NCBI GenBank assembly: GCA_036172665.1
Contig: CM069876.1
Location: forward strand, 41,323,001-41,387,000
Source of the DNA: Prosopocoilus inquinatus
Lineage: Eukaryota > Arthropoda > Insecta > Coleoptera > Lucanidae
Length of the DNA stretch: 64,000 nucleotides
Direction: 5' to 3'
The notes under the pieces are model-generated. The model was given only the letters and a program-made list of their open reading frames with translations, did no database searches and was not told the DNA's origin. This document shows positions 13,576 through 25,870 of the stretch, piece by piece (within the stretch, counting starts at the first letter, position 1; each line of letters begins with the position of its first letter). Both the position numbers and the translations under genes were made by a program.

Positions 13576-13711
13576 ATGTTATTGACCGGGGTCTCCAACG
13601 GGGTTGCGGTTTCAGCCCCCGAAACACCCACGCAATCCCCGGCTACACCGAGGAGGAAATTGTCCATGCGGCTCGTGTACGATAGGGTGCAAAAGTATCT
13701 CTCTTCTCAAG
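13576..13711 (+). CDS. trio: Trio exon 1 in window, probable alternative first coding exon
   Basis: The first ATG of this frame at 13576 follows an in-frame TGA at 13519 with no convincing acceptor between, so this looks like a first coding exon; an internal exon cannot be excluded. It encodes 45 residues ending VQKYLSSQ, rich in Ser, Thr and Pro, with a basic TPRRKLS stretch that could be a phosphorylation site. The donor follows CAAG (GTATTG at 13712) and leaves one base, which completes GAC, Asp, with the exon at 23566. No TATA box is visible upstream. A short upstream ATG at 13532 opens a seven-codon frame. I do not recognise the leader itself; the support is the open frame, splice phase and Ser/Pro style. 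Confidence 0.6.
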
Positions 13712-14169
13712 GTATTGTATCCGTATCCTCATTATCAGTAATGCTATTATCCAACCCTTAAACTCACCTTTTGACTTTCCCCATTAGTTTCTTTTTTGTT
13801 AGTGGATTCGGTGAAATTAGAATGAGAACGAGAACGAGTGAGTCATGTTAAGTATGTTTTATCGGTCTCGTACGCCGTTTATCAGAATTTATTGCTCATG
13901 ATGGTTTCCCAATCGTATGTTTTGAAGTGCTGGAACTTTTTTTTATATCAAGGCGTTGATAAAAAAATGTATTTCGCCAATTAGAAACTCATTGACATTG
14001 CTCAACAAAGCAAATCGAAATTTACCTAACCAAATAAATGAAGAAGTTAATTTTTTTGTTTACTACGCACAAAATTAATTAATGAATTTCGGACTGAAAG
14101 TCTTCTATTGTAAAGGAACAAATTCTAACCTTCATATCAAAACAGCAGAAATAACACCCAAACTTCTTA

Positions 14170-14295
14170 AGAGGACCCTACGGACTGTAATTGTCAGGAA
14201 ATTGAACTCTAGCGGTTAGGTTCCTTTATGATTGACGTAATTAAATCCCAAAGAGGAAGAGTGGAGCATTCAGAAGTCAACATGTAGGGTCCTCT
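14170..14295. mobile_element. MITE with AGAGGACCCTAC TIR and TTA duplication
   Basis: The 12-base perfect terminal inverted repeat AGAGGACCCTAC is flanked by TTA at 14167-14169 and 14296-14298. A three-base TTA/TAA target duplication is the mark of PIF/Harbinger-type elements. It is non-coding. Confidence 0.75.
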
Positions 14296-14553
14296 TTATA
14301 ATTCAAATTATATTCGAGCTTACTTTGTTTACTAAGTTCATAAAAAGTAATAATTTTTTTGCGAAGAGGAAAAGTAAAAATAATCATTATCTAAATAAAA
14401 AAAAAAAAAAAACTAAAACAAGACGAATGGCCAGAAAGAGAACTGAAAAATAAAAGGTAGGGATTTTTAAGTTTCTCAGTGAATTTTTAATAATGAATTA
14501 AACTTGTATAGAAAAATTAATTTAATTAAATTATCCAGAAAATTCAAAGCTAA

Positions 14554-14744
14554 AGCTGGGGTTTCCTAGGAGAGTCAGTCGGGCTGAAACTCATCGCGAT
14601 CGATATTCGCTCTAACCAAAACCGAAAAATTAAATAAGGATAGTTTCCTAGACTTCGTTCGGTTTTCATTGTTTTTAGTTAGAACGGACGTCGCCGTCGG
14701 TCGCGGTCAGTTTCAGCCGATCGGCTTCCTAGGAAACCATAGCT
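14554..14744. mobile_element. MITE with AGCT..GGTTTCCTAGGA TIR and TAA duplication
   Basis: The long imperfect inverted repeat starts AGCTGGGGTTTCCTAGGA on the left and AGCTATGGTTTCCTAGGA on the right, and continues into a GCTGAAACT pair and a CTAAC..AAAACC pair. TAA lies on both sides (14551-14553 and 14745-14747). The copy is G+C-rich compared with its surroundings. Confidence 0.75.
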
Positions 14745-14953
14745 TAAGATGTAATTTTCTAGTTTCTACGATTTCCCAGCTCAATTGAAGAGTTGGGAGT
14801 GGGTCATACACCGACAATAATAATATTTAAAGGGCGCCAAAGATGGGTGGAGGATGGCAAGCAATAGTTAGGGGGTCATTCTAATTAGAGTTGCAAATTG
14901 CATTATGTTTGACTATTAGTCCACCAAGTATGTTATACCGTGCGCCTAATTTA

Positions 14954-14979
14954 TAATAATAATAATAATAATAATAATA
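14954..14979. repeat. (AAT)n microsatellite
   Basis: About nine uninterrupted AAT/ATA repeats. Confidence 0.95.
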
Positions 14980-14999
14980 TACCAAAAATTTCTGATCAA

Positions 15000-16456
15000 A
15001 ATTAATGTTGCTAAAAATAAACCTTTTAGTAAATTAAAAAATGATAAATCGTTTCGAAGAATTTTTCATTTCAATTTTTATTTTTTGTTTGAATACAACT
15101 TCTTAACTTTATCTGTGCATTTTTTCTTTATCATTGACTGGATATCTCATTTAATTTTGACAAACAATCGATAAAATCGAAACAAAAACAAAAAAGGATG
15201 GCAACGTCTTTTGGGTTTACAATGACTATACTTCCTCTTTTCAATTATTTATTTTATTTAGCAACATTGCAATTTCTTTCAAAATTCTAAAATAATTCGT
15301 TTTTAAAACTGCAATAAAAAATCAGACTGTGACTCACAGATTTGTTTTTCTGTGATTGTTTTAATTTATTTTTCCCAATGGGGTTGATATGAAAGGGGTA
15401 GGCTGAGGGTCAATCAACGTCTAGGGGTCTTTTAGGGGGTCAGAGAGTTATTTGTTATGATTTTATTGTTTAATTGTCAACTGATCGACTCTTGTGTTTT
15501 TTGTTTTACTTGATTTGATTTAAGTTTAATTTATATTTTAATTCGCTTGATCGATCGCCATTTTTGTTTTCTCTTCCATTGGATTTAAGTTTATGTTTTA
15601 AATATTAGCAGATCGACTATCTTTTTTATATTTACAGATTATATATTTTTTCATTGTGATAAAGTGTGTCCATTTAACTTATTATAGGAGTATTAGTTTT
15701 ACACAATTTCGTGTTTGTTTGTTTTTTGTTTTATTCGCTTTGCCTGTACATATTTTATTTTCATTTTGATAACCTAAACGTAGAACAATTAAGGCTGGAT
15801 GCAATCTAGGAAAAAGATGGTATCTCGTTTCCTAAAAAAAAAAATACTTTTGTCACTGTACAATGTTTAATTTAAATTTATTTAATATTATTCATTTCTA
15901 AATTTTCTAATTTTTTTTTAAATTAACTATTCATAGGCCTCCACTGGAGAAGAATTCATCAAATCAAACGAAAGAAAAAATAAAGATGATGAATTGATAG
16001 TTAAAAAATAAAAGCAAGTCGAACGGATGTGGAATAAAAGAAAAGAAAAACAAAGGTCGATCAGTTGATTATATTAAAAATTGAATTAAATTGAATAAAA
16101 AAACAAAAGACGATCGGTGAAGAAGACGAAAGCAGAAAATGTGCAAAATTGTAAGACAAATCAAATCAAGAGTATTGACGAAATTTTACTCGAAAGTTTA
16201 CACGAAATAGAATGAAACTGACAGCGCAGATATAAATTAAAGAGAAGTCCAACCGAATCAAGAAAAAAAACAAAAGACGATCGTTTTACAATTAAAAAGA
16301 AAATTGATACAAAGACAAATAGAATTGCCGATTAAATTTAATAGATATTAGCATATCTACATTATTTATATTAATTGAGTTTGAAAAGGAAGGGGGTCGA
16401 TGGGAGCTTTTATTTACTTGTAAGGGGTCGATGTTTAAAAAAGTTGGCAAGCCCTG
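15000..16456. repeat. AT-rich interspersed repeat ending in hAT-like terminus
   Basis: The long A/T-biased sequence is studded with ACAAAAGACGATCG and GGTCGATCA words in common with 40.2-41.2 kb and 49.3-51.2 kb. The right end, read on the minus strand, is CAGGGCTTGCCAACTTTTTT, resembling CAGGGGTTCCCTACTTTTTT of the 41.2-kb copy. CAGGGGT(T)CCCAA is a common insect hAT terminus. A matching left end was not identified. Confidence 0.5.
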
Positions 16457-16568
16457 TTTTAAGTAATAACCAAGAGTTGAAATCGTAAATACTTTGAAGC
16501 TTTTTGGAAACTGTCATCCGGAATTTTGATTCTAATGCTTTTAACGCAGATTTTGACAAGAATTGAAC

Positions 16569-16700
16569 ATTGTAGACGTATTTGATTGACCGACGCCCTC
16601 CTTCCTCATAACCAATCACGAGCGACGTAAAATAAATAGAGAAACATGAAACAAGTGCGCTTAGTTTTTATGAAGCAAACGAGCGATGTAAACAGAGAAA
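16569..16700 (+). promoter_or_regulatory. Repeated promoter-like module, copy 1 (decayed TATA)
   Basis: It contains an ACCAATCA box and AAATAAATAG where the other copies have TATAAATAG; GCTTAGTTT replaces the initiator. It forms a tandem pair with the next copy, about 190 bp apart. Confidence 0.45.
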
Positions 16701-16761
16701 TAAAGAAATAAAGATGCTGTCAAAATGAAATTAAATTAAATGAACGGCACGGCACCACTGC

Positions 16762-16900
16762 AGGCATATTTGATTGGCCATCGCCCTCTTTCATCACAAC
16801 CAATCACAGACAGTCAGAAGCGATACAATATAAATAGAGGAACATGAAACAAACGCGCTCAGTTTCTTTGAAACAAACGAGCGATGTAAATAGAGAAACA
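16762..16900 (+). promoter_or_regulatory. Repeated promoter-like module, copy 2
   Basis: ACCAATCA at 16798, TATAAATAG at 16829-16837 and a GCTCAGTTTC initiator with A at 16861 are arranged with a 32-base TATA-to-start spacing. No reading frame follows, so the module is probably the promoter of a transposon or a non-coding transcript. Confidence 0.5.
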
Positions 16901-16999
16901 GCAGATTTTGAAATATTTTTCTTTTCTTCAAATTAAAATTAATTGCTACGTTTTTTTGCTGAAAAGAGCAAAGTGGTAGTTGACGCAGCTGAAATAGTT

Positions 17000-17793
17000 G
17001 AGCAACCATGCCGTGAAATATTTTTTTTTTTATGATTTAATAATTTTGTCTCCGCGTGTGGCGCCATCCCCACAACCAAGGCGTGTAGGAGTTTAACCTT
17101 GAAGATATATTTTTGCACGTCACTGGCATAATTTATTTTTACATTTTACTGCACGAATAAATATTTTTGTCGATATTGCAACGGATGAGAGCCGCGCAAC
17201 AAGACGTGCCTGACGGCATGCCGGATCGAAATCAATATTTTTTTCTTCTTGCCGGTTCAATTGCAAAACCATTTTCGTAACGCAAAACATGACATTAATA
17301 GGAACACGTTTAACCGAGGAGAATTTTCCTAATGAAACGTTCATGCCATTTAAGGCGAAATTGAATTATTATAATTTCTTTCTCGGATAATAAATGATTA
17401 CGGTTTCTCTAATAGGTTTAATAATATCCGAGGCGATTTTTGCGCTATTACTAAAATCGAGATTAATTGCCTCCGCGCTCGCGATTACACCTGACGTAAT
17501 CTAATTTTCGGCAATTAAGCTTCCAATGTACGGGCCAAATTGATTCTTGCATAAAACGTTGCATAAAAAAAATCATCATCCGACAGGCCAGGCCAGGCCC
17601 AGGCCAGACGGGCTATAAAAATTACGTTTCGTGCTACGAGCAGCAATGATATTAAAAATACAGCTCGTTCCTTATATGGCGAGCGGCAATTTACAACGAC
17701 TCGGCTTACGAAAAAAGGACAGAAGTAAAAACTAATGAACATGTATTAATAGTCATCATAAACATGCGAATCTAGGCTAAATCTTGACCTGTG
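17000..17793. other. Non-coding intron stretch
   Basis: It has mixed composition with a short tandem of AGGCC units at 17582-17607. No exon or element was recognised. Confidence 0.4.
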
Positions 17794-17952
17794 TTAACCT
17801 GCGGTACCATATGGTGCTAACGGTACGCCCACGTGGGTCAATGTGTACGACATTGTCCGTTCGTCTGTCGAAATGTCGCCGGTCATAATACCACCACAGC
17901 CAACCTCGATGCACATATGGTGGATACACTGATTTTCGCAAGCAACGATGAC
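17794..17952 (-). CDS. Candidate antisense exon inside a Trio intron, unknown product
   Basis: On the minus strand a clean acceptor (ACATTATTTCAG, preceded by a branch-like CGTAAC) is followed at 17952 by 52 codons and TAA. The product starts VIVACENQCIHHMCIEVGCG, has four Cys in the first 20 residues, then TGDISTDERTMSYTLTHVG and ends APYGTAG. Base composition is far above the surrounding AT-rich intron, and wobble positions vary as in coding DNA. I do not recognise the protein. Upstream exons were not found. The + strand of the same stretch carries the palindromes CCCACGTGGG and ACCATATGGT, so a conserved regulatory element with E-boxes is an alternative. Confidence 0.3.
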   Translation of the reverse strand, partial: VIVACENQCIHHMCIEVGCGGIMTGDISTDERTMSYTLTHVGVPLAPYGTAG

Positions 17953-18884
17953 CTGAAATAATGTTACGGAATGTTTCTGATTGCGCTGACATTTTGGCTT
18001 TTAAATACGTCAGCCTTCACAAAAATACAAAACTCACAACAATTCACTCGATTTACTTTCTAATTACACGTAATTTTTTTAATAAGAAACTTGAAGATGG
18101 GTTAGATAAAAAGAGATATATAAAACATGTCTGTTTGAAATTACCCTTTAAGAAGTAAAAGAATGGAATGAGAAAGCAACACAGCAGCACAGCCAGGCAA
18201 TTATTAATATTTTCTAAGAAACACGTACTCAACTTTTTTGCAATAAATCCAATTTGTACTAGAGTGACAAGTTACATAATTATTTCAGCATTAATTTCCG
18301 TTTGATTACTGTGCACATTAAACGAGGTAAACACGAATGCAATTTCATCTTAATGGTACTTACGCTTTGTAATTGCGTTAAAAATTTCACGGCCATCTGC
18401 TTTTTAAACCGAACAAGAGAATCATCCCGGAGGACACAGAGACAGTCCGCCTCACCTTTGTTTCGACAATGAACGTCTTAATTAGATTTTAAATTTTCAA
18501 TAAGACCGTCGCCCTTAATCATTTATATAATGAGCTCTCGAAGCTGGGAAAAACTTGCTTTTGTCGGCGGAATCCAATTTTGTCGACGGAAAATCTCGGG
18601 ACTCGAAATAGAAATTGCACCTAGCAACTGTTCTCCGTTTAAATTTGCTCAACTCGCCTTAAGCAAATCAAATTTAATTGAAATTCTCGAGGTGCAATTG
18701 TGCGGCGGGTTGTTCTGCGTCGTTAATTGCTAATGGCGTGGAAGTTCCAACGAAACCCTGTACGTCCAAGAAAAATGGTCCAAAACCAACCGAGCGGCTA
18801 CATTTTGCGGAAACGTAAAATAGAATTGTTTGTTGAGTAATTGCTAAACCTCTTGCCATCCAAGTCAAATTACACAAACCAAAA

Positions 18885-19175
18885 CGGCCGATTCAAATTC
18901 AAAGATAGGAAAAAAAAGTGAACGGGAGAAACTATTGATGACATTCCATATAAACCAGAAACTTGGAAACTTTCGAGGAAAAATAACAGGAACTTCTCGT
19001 TCAAAATGCCATACATAAAAATGAAAAAGTCTGCCGATTCAGATACAGAGATAGAAAGGAAAATTGAACGGAAGAAACTATTAATGACATTCCCTATAAA
19101 CCAGGAACTTGAAAACTCTTGAGGAAAAATAACAGAAACTTCTCGTCCAAAATGCCATTCATCAAAATGAAAAAG
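18885..19175. repeat. Direct tandem duplication, about 143-bp unit
   Basis: The GCCGATTCA unit is repeated once, with GAAACTATT, GACATTCC.TATAAACCAG, AGGAAAAATAACAG and AACTTCTCGT in the same order in both copies. Confidence 0.85.
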
Positions 19176-19572
19176 TCATTAGAAAATGGAAGACGATAAC
19201 AAAAAGACAGGGCTCAAAAATGACAATGAATATACTTAGATGAAGGAAACAAGATCTATCCAGACTTCAGTCCAGTTATGAATTTGATTCCTTAATTGAT
19301 CAGTCGTGATCATACTTCGCATCTATCCAGAAATGAATATGCCAAGAGAAAATAGGCACAAAAGAATGCACATGGCGCATGAGATGTGGCAATCGACTTT
19401 CAAGTTCTACGAAACATCTTTTTAATGAAAATCTTGAAAAATAAGAATGCGACACTTTTCTTTTCGGAATGGCAGAAGAAAAATACTCTTAGTAAACTCT
19501 ATAAAGTAACTAACTAATTCATCCAAGTAGGAAGACCAATCGTGGCGAGTTTTAAAACTACAAGTACTGTGC

Positions 19573-19700
19573 AAGTATTTGATTGACCTTGCTATTAACC
19601 AATCAGCACGCACGCGTGCGCACTATATAAGAGGTGTAGTATAAATAGAGAAACACCAGGCGAATCCGCTTCAGTTTCTGTTAACAGCGACTGGTCTTCA
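19573..19700 (+). promoter_or_regulatory. Repeated promoter-like module, copy 3
   Basis: TATTTGATTGACC leads to AACCAATCA, TATAAATAG at 19640-19648 and CTTCAGTTTC with A at 19673, a 33-base spacing. The order matches copies 1 and 2, 2.8 kb away. Confidence 0.5.
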
Positions 19701-19779
19701 AAAAAAAGTCCTGTTTTTGTTGTTATTAGTTCATCCAATGAAAAAGTCAAAGGCGACGATAAATTTTAACTGTGTTCAT

Positions 19780-19880
19780 ATAATTGGCCAGCATCCACCT
19801 TAGTCCTAACCAATTGCAACGCACAGGCAAACGAATGATATAAATAGTAATAGAGTTCAAATTAAGCTTCAGATGGCGAA
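19780..19880 (+). promoter_or_regulatory. Repeated promoter-like module, copy 4 (partial)
   Basis: AACCAATTGC and TATAAATAG at 19839-19847 are kept. The initiator is not clear. Confidence 0.35.
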
Positions 19881-19979
19881 TGTAACGTGCAACACTTTTT
19901 ATAGCAAACCGTTTTCAGTTTAACAATATAAATAATTGATGAATTACACTTGTTTTTTAAGTGGAAACTAAATCAAATT

Positions 19980-21800
19980 CTGAGTAATGAAATGTTTATT
20001 TTTATTTCTTTCTTTAATTTACTCCTTTTCCTATCTTTACTTTTTATTTAAGTAAATTCTAAGCTACGAAAATATTGATGACGGTTTATTTTATTTATTT
20101 CTTCAATTTACTACTTCTTTATCTTTTTTCCTTCCTTTTTGTCATTAATCGATTGTTTCTTAACTTTTTTTTTATTTTTTTCTTTAAGTTTAGACGTTAT
20201 ATGAGAATTATGAAAAATTAAATCTAAAAAAAATGAATTTTGTCGTTCGGTTTTTTATTTATTTCTTCTCTTCTTCTTATTACTTCTTTATCTTCTTTCC
20301 TTCTGATTTATAATTTTTTTCATTAATCGATTGTAACTTTTTTTATTTTTTTTTTCTTTAAGTTTAAACGTCATATGAGAATTATGAAACATTAAATCTG
20401 AAAAAAATGAATTTTGTCGTTCGTCTTTTGTATTCCATTTCATGGTCAGACGATAACGTCGTTTTAGATTAAATTTATAATAATGACAGTTAAGTTATTT
20501 TTTTATAAATTTTAAATTATTTTATACCATCAACGTCAACACCGAATAAAAAAAAATAAAAAAGAAGCCATCGAATCGTGTAAGAAAAGACTAAAATGTT
20601 TTCTCTAATCGTTTGTCTTTTGTTTTTCGTTGTTTTTTCGACGTTGTGAATTGTGAAAAATATAAATCCGAGACCGAATTTTGAAGAACGTACACGATTC
20701 GATCGTCTTTTTTTTAAGTTTTTTATTCGGTGTTGGCGTCGATGGGATAAAATAATTTAAAATTTTAAAAACCGTACACGTTGACGCCAGTTTCTCTTGT
20801 CTTCTTCTTTTCCCGGATTCTTTCTTGTGTTACTTTTATTTTTTTTTTTTCATTCACCTGAAAATCGATTTTTCATTCGGTTATCAGACGATGTGGAAAA
20901 AAATTGAAATTTTAAAGAACACCAAACATTAACCGCTGATTCCTTGTATTTTCTTCTGTCATTTATCTATTGTCATTTGTTTTTTTTTTTTTGTTTTTCG
21001 ATGTGCTTTATAAAAAAAATGCTTATGAATATCCAGAACCTAATTTTGAAGAATTTTTTACATTAATCGATCATCTTTTGACTTTTTCCATTTTTTATTC
21101 GATGGTTAGACGAAGACTATTCTCCCTCCTCCCCCATTCCCCCACCCCTCCAACCTTTTCCTTTCTTTCTGATTTTATTTACTTTCTTCTTTAATCTATC
21201 GTCTTTTGGTTTTCTTTTTTTTTTCTGCATAGTAAATCGTGAAAAGTTCAAAAATTAATTATTAAGTTATTTCCTTTCCTGGGAAAAAGCTTCAAGTTTT
21301 GAAGAACAATAAATATTGACATCGAATTCTTTTTTCTTTTATTTCCTTCTTTTCCCTTTTGTTTGTCCAACGTTGCGAATTATCAAGGGAATAAATCCAG
21401 TCCATCTTGTATTTTTTTTTTTTCATATTATATTCGATGGTCAAAGGATGACGTGGAAAAAAAACAATAAATATTAACCGTGGTTTATTTTTTCTTTTAC
21501 TTCCTTCTTTTCCCCTTTCTTTTTTGTGTTACTTCTTTTTTTTTCATTAATCTTTTGTCTACTGGTTTCGATTTTGCGAATTTATGAAGTACTGACATTA
21601 ATCGATCTTCTTTCGTCTATTATTGTTTTCATTTCTTATCCGATGGTCAGACGATGACGACTTTCTCCCTCCCCCATTCCCTCTCCCCAACCCCTGCGTT
21701 TCTTTCTTATTTTAATTCTTTTTTTTTCTTTACTCTTGTTTTTTTGTTTTTCTACTTGCAAATTGTGAAAAAGTTGAAAAACGAATTATGAAGTTCTTTG
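19980..21800. repeat. T-rich interspersed repeat with an internal inverted repeat
   Basis: Words such as TTCATTAATCGATTGT, GTGAATTGTGAAAAA and AATTTTGAAGAA recur through the stretch. An imperfect inverted repeat pairs 20505-20585 with 20690-20770 around ACACCGAATAAAAAA / TTTTTTATTCGGTGT. It is the same AT-rich family as 15-16.4 kb, in the other orientation. No coding potential. Confidence 0.5.
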
Positions 21801-22324
21801 CTTTCTCCCGATTTTAAATTTATTGACTTGAATTTATTTTGTTTACGGTGTTGCCTCTTGCTGTATTGACTTAACTTTTTCAATCCGGCGGTACACCCAT
21901 AACGGATTTATTATCTTGTACAAAACGCATTTACGTCTTGAAAACAGAGGCGAAGGCAAAAAGAAGAAAAAAGCCGAAACCGGCAAGAAACTCGTTGAAA
22001 ACCTTGCACGGATTATAAATTGCAGGTATTTCAGTTATGACCGAAGGGTTGTCGCTATAATAAAGATAAATGGGTTCGCGAGGAATTTTTTTCCATAAAC
22101 ACCGCGCTTTTCTGTTACAACATAATACTAACAAGACATATAAATTAACTCGCAAGAAGCTTGATTAATTGCGGCCATATCGAGAGAAATGCGCAAAAAT
22201 CCCGAAAGGCACGTCCTAACCTATTTATCACTCGCTTGGCAGAATGCACCGTGGTGGATTTTTTCGCGTCTTGGAATGCAGCAGGCCAAGAACTTGTGGT
22301 CGTTATTTATTTTTATATGAAATT

Positions 22325-22800
22325 CAACGTTTTCATGCTTTTAATGACGTTAATCTCTGAAGACCAGTTTTGTTCTTATTGGGGTCTCATCAGGAGGGCG
22401 GCTGTCGTTTTATTATCAAACTAAAAAGAATTCGTCAAGGATATGCATGCGGCGTATTAAAAAAGTCGTCATTTGATTTCTTTTTATAAACTCACTTTTA
22501 CGCAGTTTCCATTTCCTGCAAAGTGTATTTATTATTTATGATAATTCTACATGCCTTCTGCGTCTTCAACGTTCTCATGCTTTTAATGATGTTGATCTAA
22601 AGACCAGTTTCATTCTTATTAGGTCTCATCAGGAGGGCGGCTGTCGTTTTCTTACCAAACTAATGAAGAACTCGTCAAGGATACCCTGCGTATTAAAGAA
22701 GTTGTGATTTGATTTCTTCGTATAAACTCACTTATACGCAATTTCCGCTCCCTGCAAACCGTATTATGATAATTCTACATGCCTTCTGCGCAAATATGCT
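22325..22800. repeat. Direct tandem duplication, about 243-bp unit
   Basis: The two copies share TCATGCTTTTAATGA.GTT, AAGACCAGTTT, TCTCATCAGGAGGGCGGCTG and a segment ending at ACATGCCTTCTGCG. Confidence 0.85.
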
Positions 22801-23565
22801 CGTTTTTTATTTACACTCGCCGACTATAAGCGCTCGATGTCCAATAAATTACGGTTTATTCACATACTAAACTCTTTGAGATATCTGAAACTCATGCACG
22901 TTTATATCGAACGAAAATAGAAGCGAAGGTTCGGGATGGAATTTATGCGCCAATACCGAATGCGAGTTTCGATTTCGACATGGGATTTCCCTAAATTTTA
23001 TCACCGCAGCGAACCGCGCCTTTTAGGTCAAAAATCAGTCGCGAGATGTCGCGCGTTGATTTAAAAAGTTTAATTCGCGTAATTCAACTAAATTTTTATT
23101 GTGCTTGCAAGGCACCACCGCCTCTTCATATTTGTCCATAAAAAACATGTGCCTACATATAAGGTAATCGTTAATAATTTATTACAATTATTAATTAAGC
23201 CTGCTGTAAGTTATTGCTGAACATATTCCGCAATTATTCTCGCTCGCAATTATTCTCGACGCGGATGCGGCCAATAAAACGAGCTCGTTAAAGAAACACG
23301 CAAAAATCTCTTCGGATTTATCTTCGTATCCTTACGTGGCCGACTTGTCTTAATTAATCTGATAATTGGCACGTCAGATTCGTCCCCTAATTAGTCGCCG
23401 GAGCTAATAAATTATTTATGTGTTAGCCGATTGTGGAGATGGCAAAGAAAAGTAATTAAAGTACGAGAGAGAGAGAGGGGAGGGGGGAGGTGACTTTTAA
23501 TTTCTTCACGTCACTCTCCATGCATATTTCATGTTTTAAAGTTTTTTTCTTTTTCTTTGTTTCAG
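22801..23565. other. Intron before exon 2, no element seen
   Basis: The composition is moderate. A GA-rich purine tract lies at 23464-23490, and a good polypyrimidine tract leads into the exon 2 acceptor. Confidence 0.5.
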
Positions 23566-23638
23566 ACACCACCACTAACGATACCTCGGGAGCCATCAAC
23601 ACATCATCACCTGTTAATAAGAGAAGAGGTTTTAGTAG
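23566..23638 (+). CDS. trio: Trio exon 2, Thr/Ser-rich leader
   Basis: A strong pyrimidine-rich acceptor (TTTGTTTCAG ending at 23565) opens a 73-nt exon that closes on the donor AG|GTGAGT at 23639. Entered with one base from the previous exon it reads DTTTNDTSGAINTS and then VNKRRGFS. The two leftover bases complete Ser with the next exon. The basic KRRGFS sequence runs directly into the conserved RKWL linker, which is what links this small exon to the gene. The intron before it is nearly 9.9 kb. Confidence 0.8.
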
Positions 23639-24109
23639 GTGAGTTGGTTCCCATCTTCACACTACATATACTTAATATACCGGGTGATTAAGAGCGTTTG
23701 GATGCGGCGCGTTTTGTTTACGTAGTGATTTCGCACCTCATCATAATTTTGTGTTATATTTTTGTTCCGTTTTCTGTAAATATTTGCGAACGAATTAGTT
23801 AGAAGTAATCCAAGATAGGTGTGTTGTTTGCCGTCCGAATTAACCTGTGGCTGGTAATGTGTTTTTATCGCGCTGATCTATCCTCCACCTTCGTGTTTAG
23901 TTATGCAAAGGAAAGAGGGCGAGGCCTGGCCTGTTCGGTTGCGGCACGCAACCGGCGATGACCTTTTTGCGATATCCGGCGGTGAATTTTTCATTTCGTC
24001 TAAGTGAACAGTTTTCCGCGAGCTGTCACGTTGCCCGAACCGTTATATAATTTACCCCCCCGTGATTGAGATTAATAGATCCGGACGAAAGTGAATCTCC
24101 AAGGTGCCT

Positions 24110-24620
24110 GCTTAATATGATTTGGATTTCCTTGGGACATTTCGAACTTGAAGATAGGGATAACCTACTTTTAATTTGAAGAAGGTAACTCTAATTCAAT
24201 TGCAAAATCTTTAATATTTCCATTTACCAAAATAAAACGTTAAGTTTTGATGAAACTGAACCTTAGGGGGTGCAAATATGATTTGGATTTTGGAAACCTA
24301 TCGAATTTGAAGATTGGCATAGCCAAGGAAGAAGGTAATTACAAAATATTTATCGCGTCCATTTATATTTAGACGAAACGTGTTGCATAATAAACTTTGG
24401 ACTTACTGGGACATATCAAACTTGAAAATGGGCATAGCCTATTTTGGATTGGGAGAAGGTAGTTCTAATTCAAATTGCAAAACCTTGTTTGTTTCTAATG
24501 ACCTTACTTTAGGACTTATGGAACATGAAGATGGGCATGGGCGTAGTCTACCTTGGGCTAGAGGAAGGTAGTTCTAATTCAAATTGCAGTAAACCCTTAA
24601 TTGTTTCCATTTACAAAGGA
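24110..24620. repeat. Degenerate tandem repeat, 120-190-bp units
   Basis: AACTTGAAGAT.GG, then AGAAGGTA(A/G)(C/T)TCTAATTCAA(A)TTGCA, recurs four times from 24145 to 24590. The reading frames at 24380-24743 are by-products. Confidence 0.7.
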
Positions 24621-25544
24621 GGTAGATTTAGGACATCCAACGTTACTTTTCAATGCAGGAATTCGTCCTATTATGTTGGTGGCCGACTTGAAGCATCTGG
24701 CATTTCTTTTCACAAAAAGAAGGCTTTGGCACAATCGATGTAATGAAACAGAAGTATGACAGGGTTCTTTGGAGATGATTTAAACCAAACTTCCACGTCT
24801 ATTGAATAGTACAAACGATGAAAAGTGAAAAAATCTGGAACCCTACACCAGCCTTCATCCTAAAAGCATTTATTAAGAAAGTAGAAGGCGCGAAGAAAAA
24901 TATAAAAGTTGCTTGCCAAAATACATTATTTTTGATCAAAATTTTGCAAACGGTCGAAATTAGGAAAAGTCTTAAGTCCCCTCTTCATTCATACAGTCAA
25001 AACTTTCTAAAATGATTTAAAAAATCTAAATTTGAAAATGCTACGAAAAATTGATAGAAAACATTGTTTTGGTCCTTTCATTTAAGTGATTTTGTTTTCC
25101 TGTTATGATGATGATATTCTTTAATGTTTGAGTGTCCTTTTTCTTTTAATTCAAACAGCAAGTTCCTCTTCTTTCATGCTTGTATTGGAAAAATAAAGCA
25201 CAGAATATATTTTTGAGGTGTGGACTCAATGGAGTCAAGTCCCAACGCATTTCGGAAGAGGAAATCCTTCTCGCGTTGATTTATTGAATTGAGTATCCAC
25301 ATTATTTTTCTCATTAAAACAAAATGAAACAGAGTTAACGAACTGGACAAAAACGGAGGGGCTAAAGAAGGAAAGTGAAACTGCAAATCTAAATGGAGAC
25401 ATGACACTAAAATAAGAACCGTAGAGATGATCCTTTTAAAGGAAATAAAAAACAACTGATTGACAAAGGATAACAGTTAAGAAGAAGGCATGAGAGAAAT
25501 GCTAAAAATCAGTAAACCAAATTTAAAGAAAAATTAATCAATTT

Positions 25545-25870
25545 GGCAAAGCCTGAGTATTTCATCAAAAGGCACAACTGGGAAAATAATTGAAAGAGAA
25601 AAAGAATGGGCCTACACGTATCTGAGAAGACTTGATGTGACCAAAAGACACAACTGGAAAAATTATTGAAAGTAGGTCAAAAGAGAAAAGGAAAGAATCA
25701 ATCCAGGAAGACTTGACTAGGCCTATCTAAGAAGACTTCATTTGACCAAAAGGCGCAACTGGGAAAATTATTGAAAGTTAATAGACCAAATAGACAAAAG
25801 GAATGAACCCAATCTAGGAATACTTGACTGGACCAAAAGGTTCAACAACTGGAAGCTTGCGCAGACAAAT
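25545..25870. repeat. Degenerate short tandem repeat
   Basis: ACCAAAAGGC(A/G)CAACTGGGAAAAT.ATTGAAAG and (A)GGAAGACTTGAC recur at intervals of roughly 80-100 bp, four times with substitutions. Confidence 0.65.

Noticed and set aside
18530..18877. Overlapping 67-codon frames on both strands
   Set aside because: No homology and no splice sites; composition alone does not support coding.
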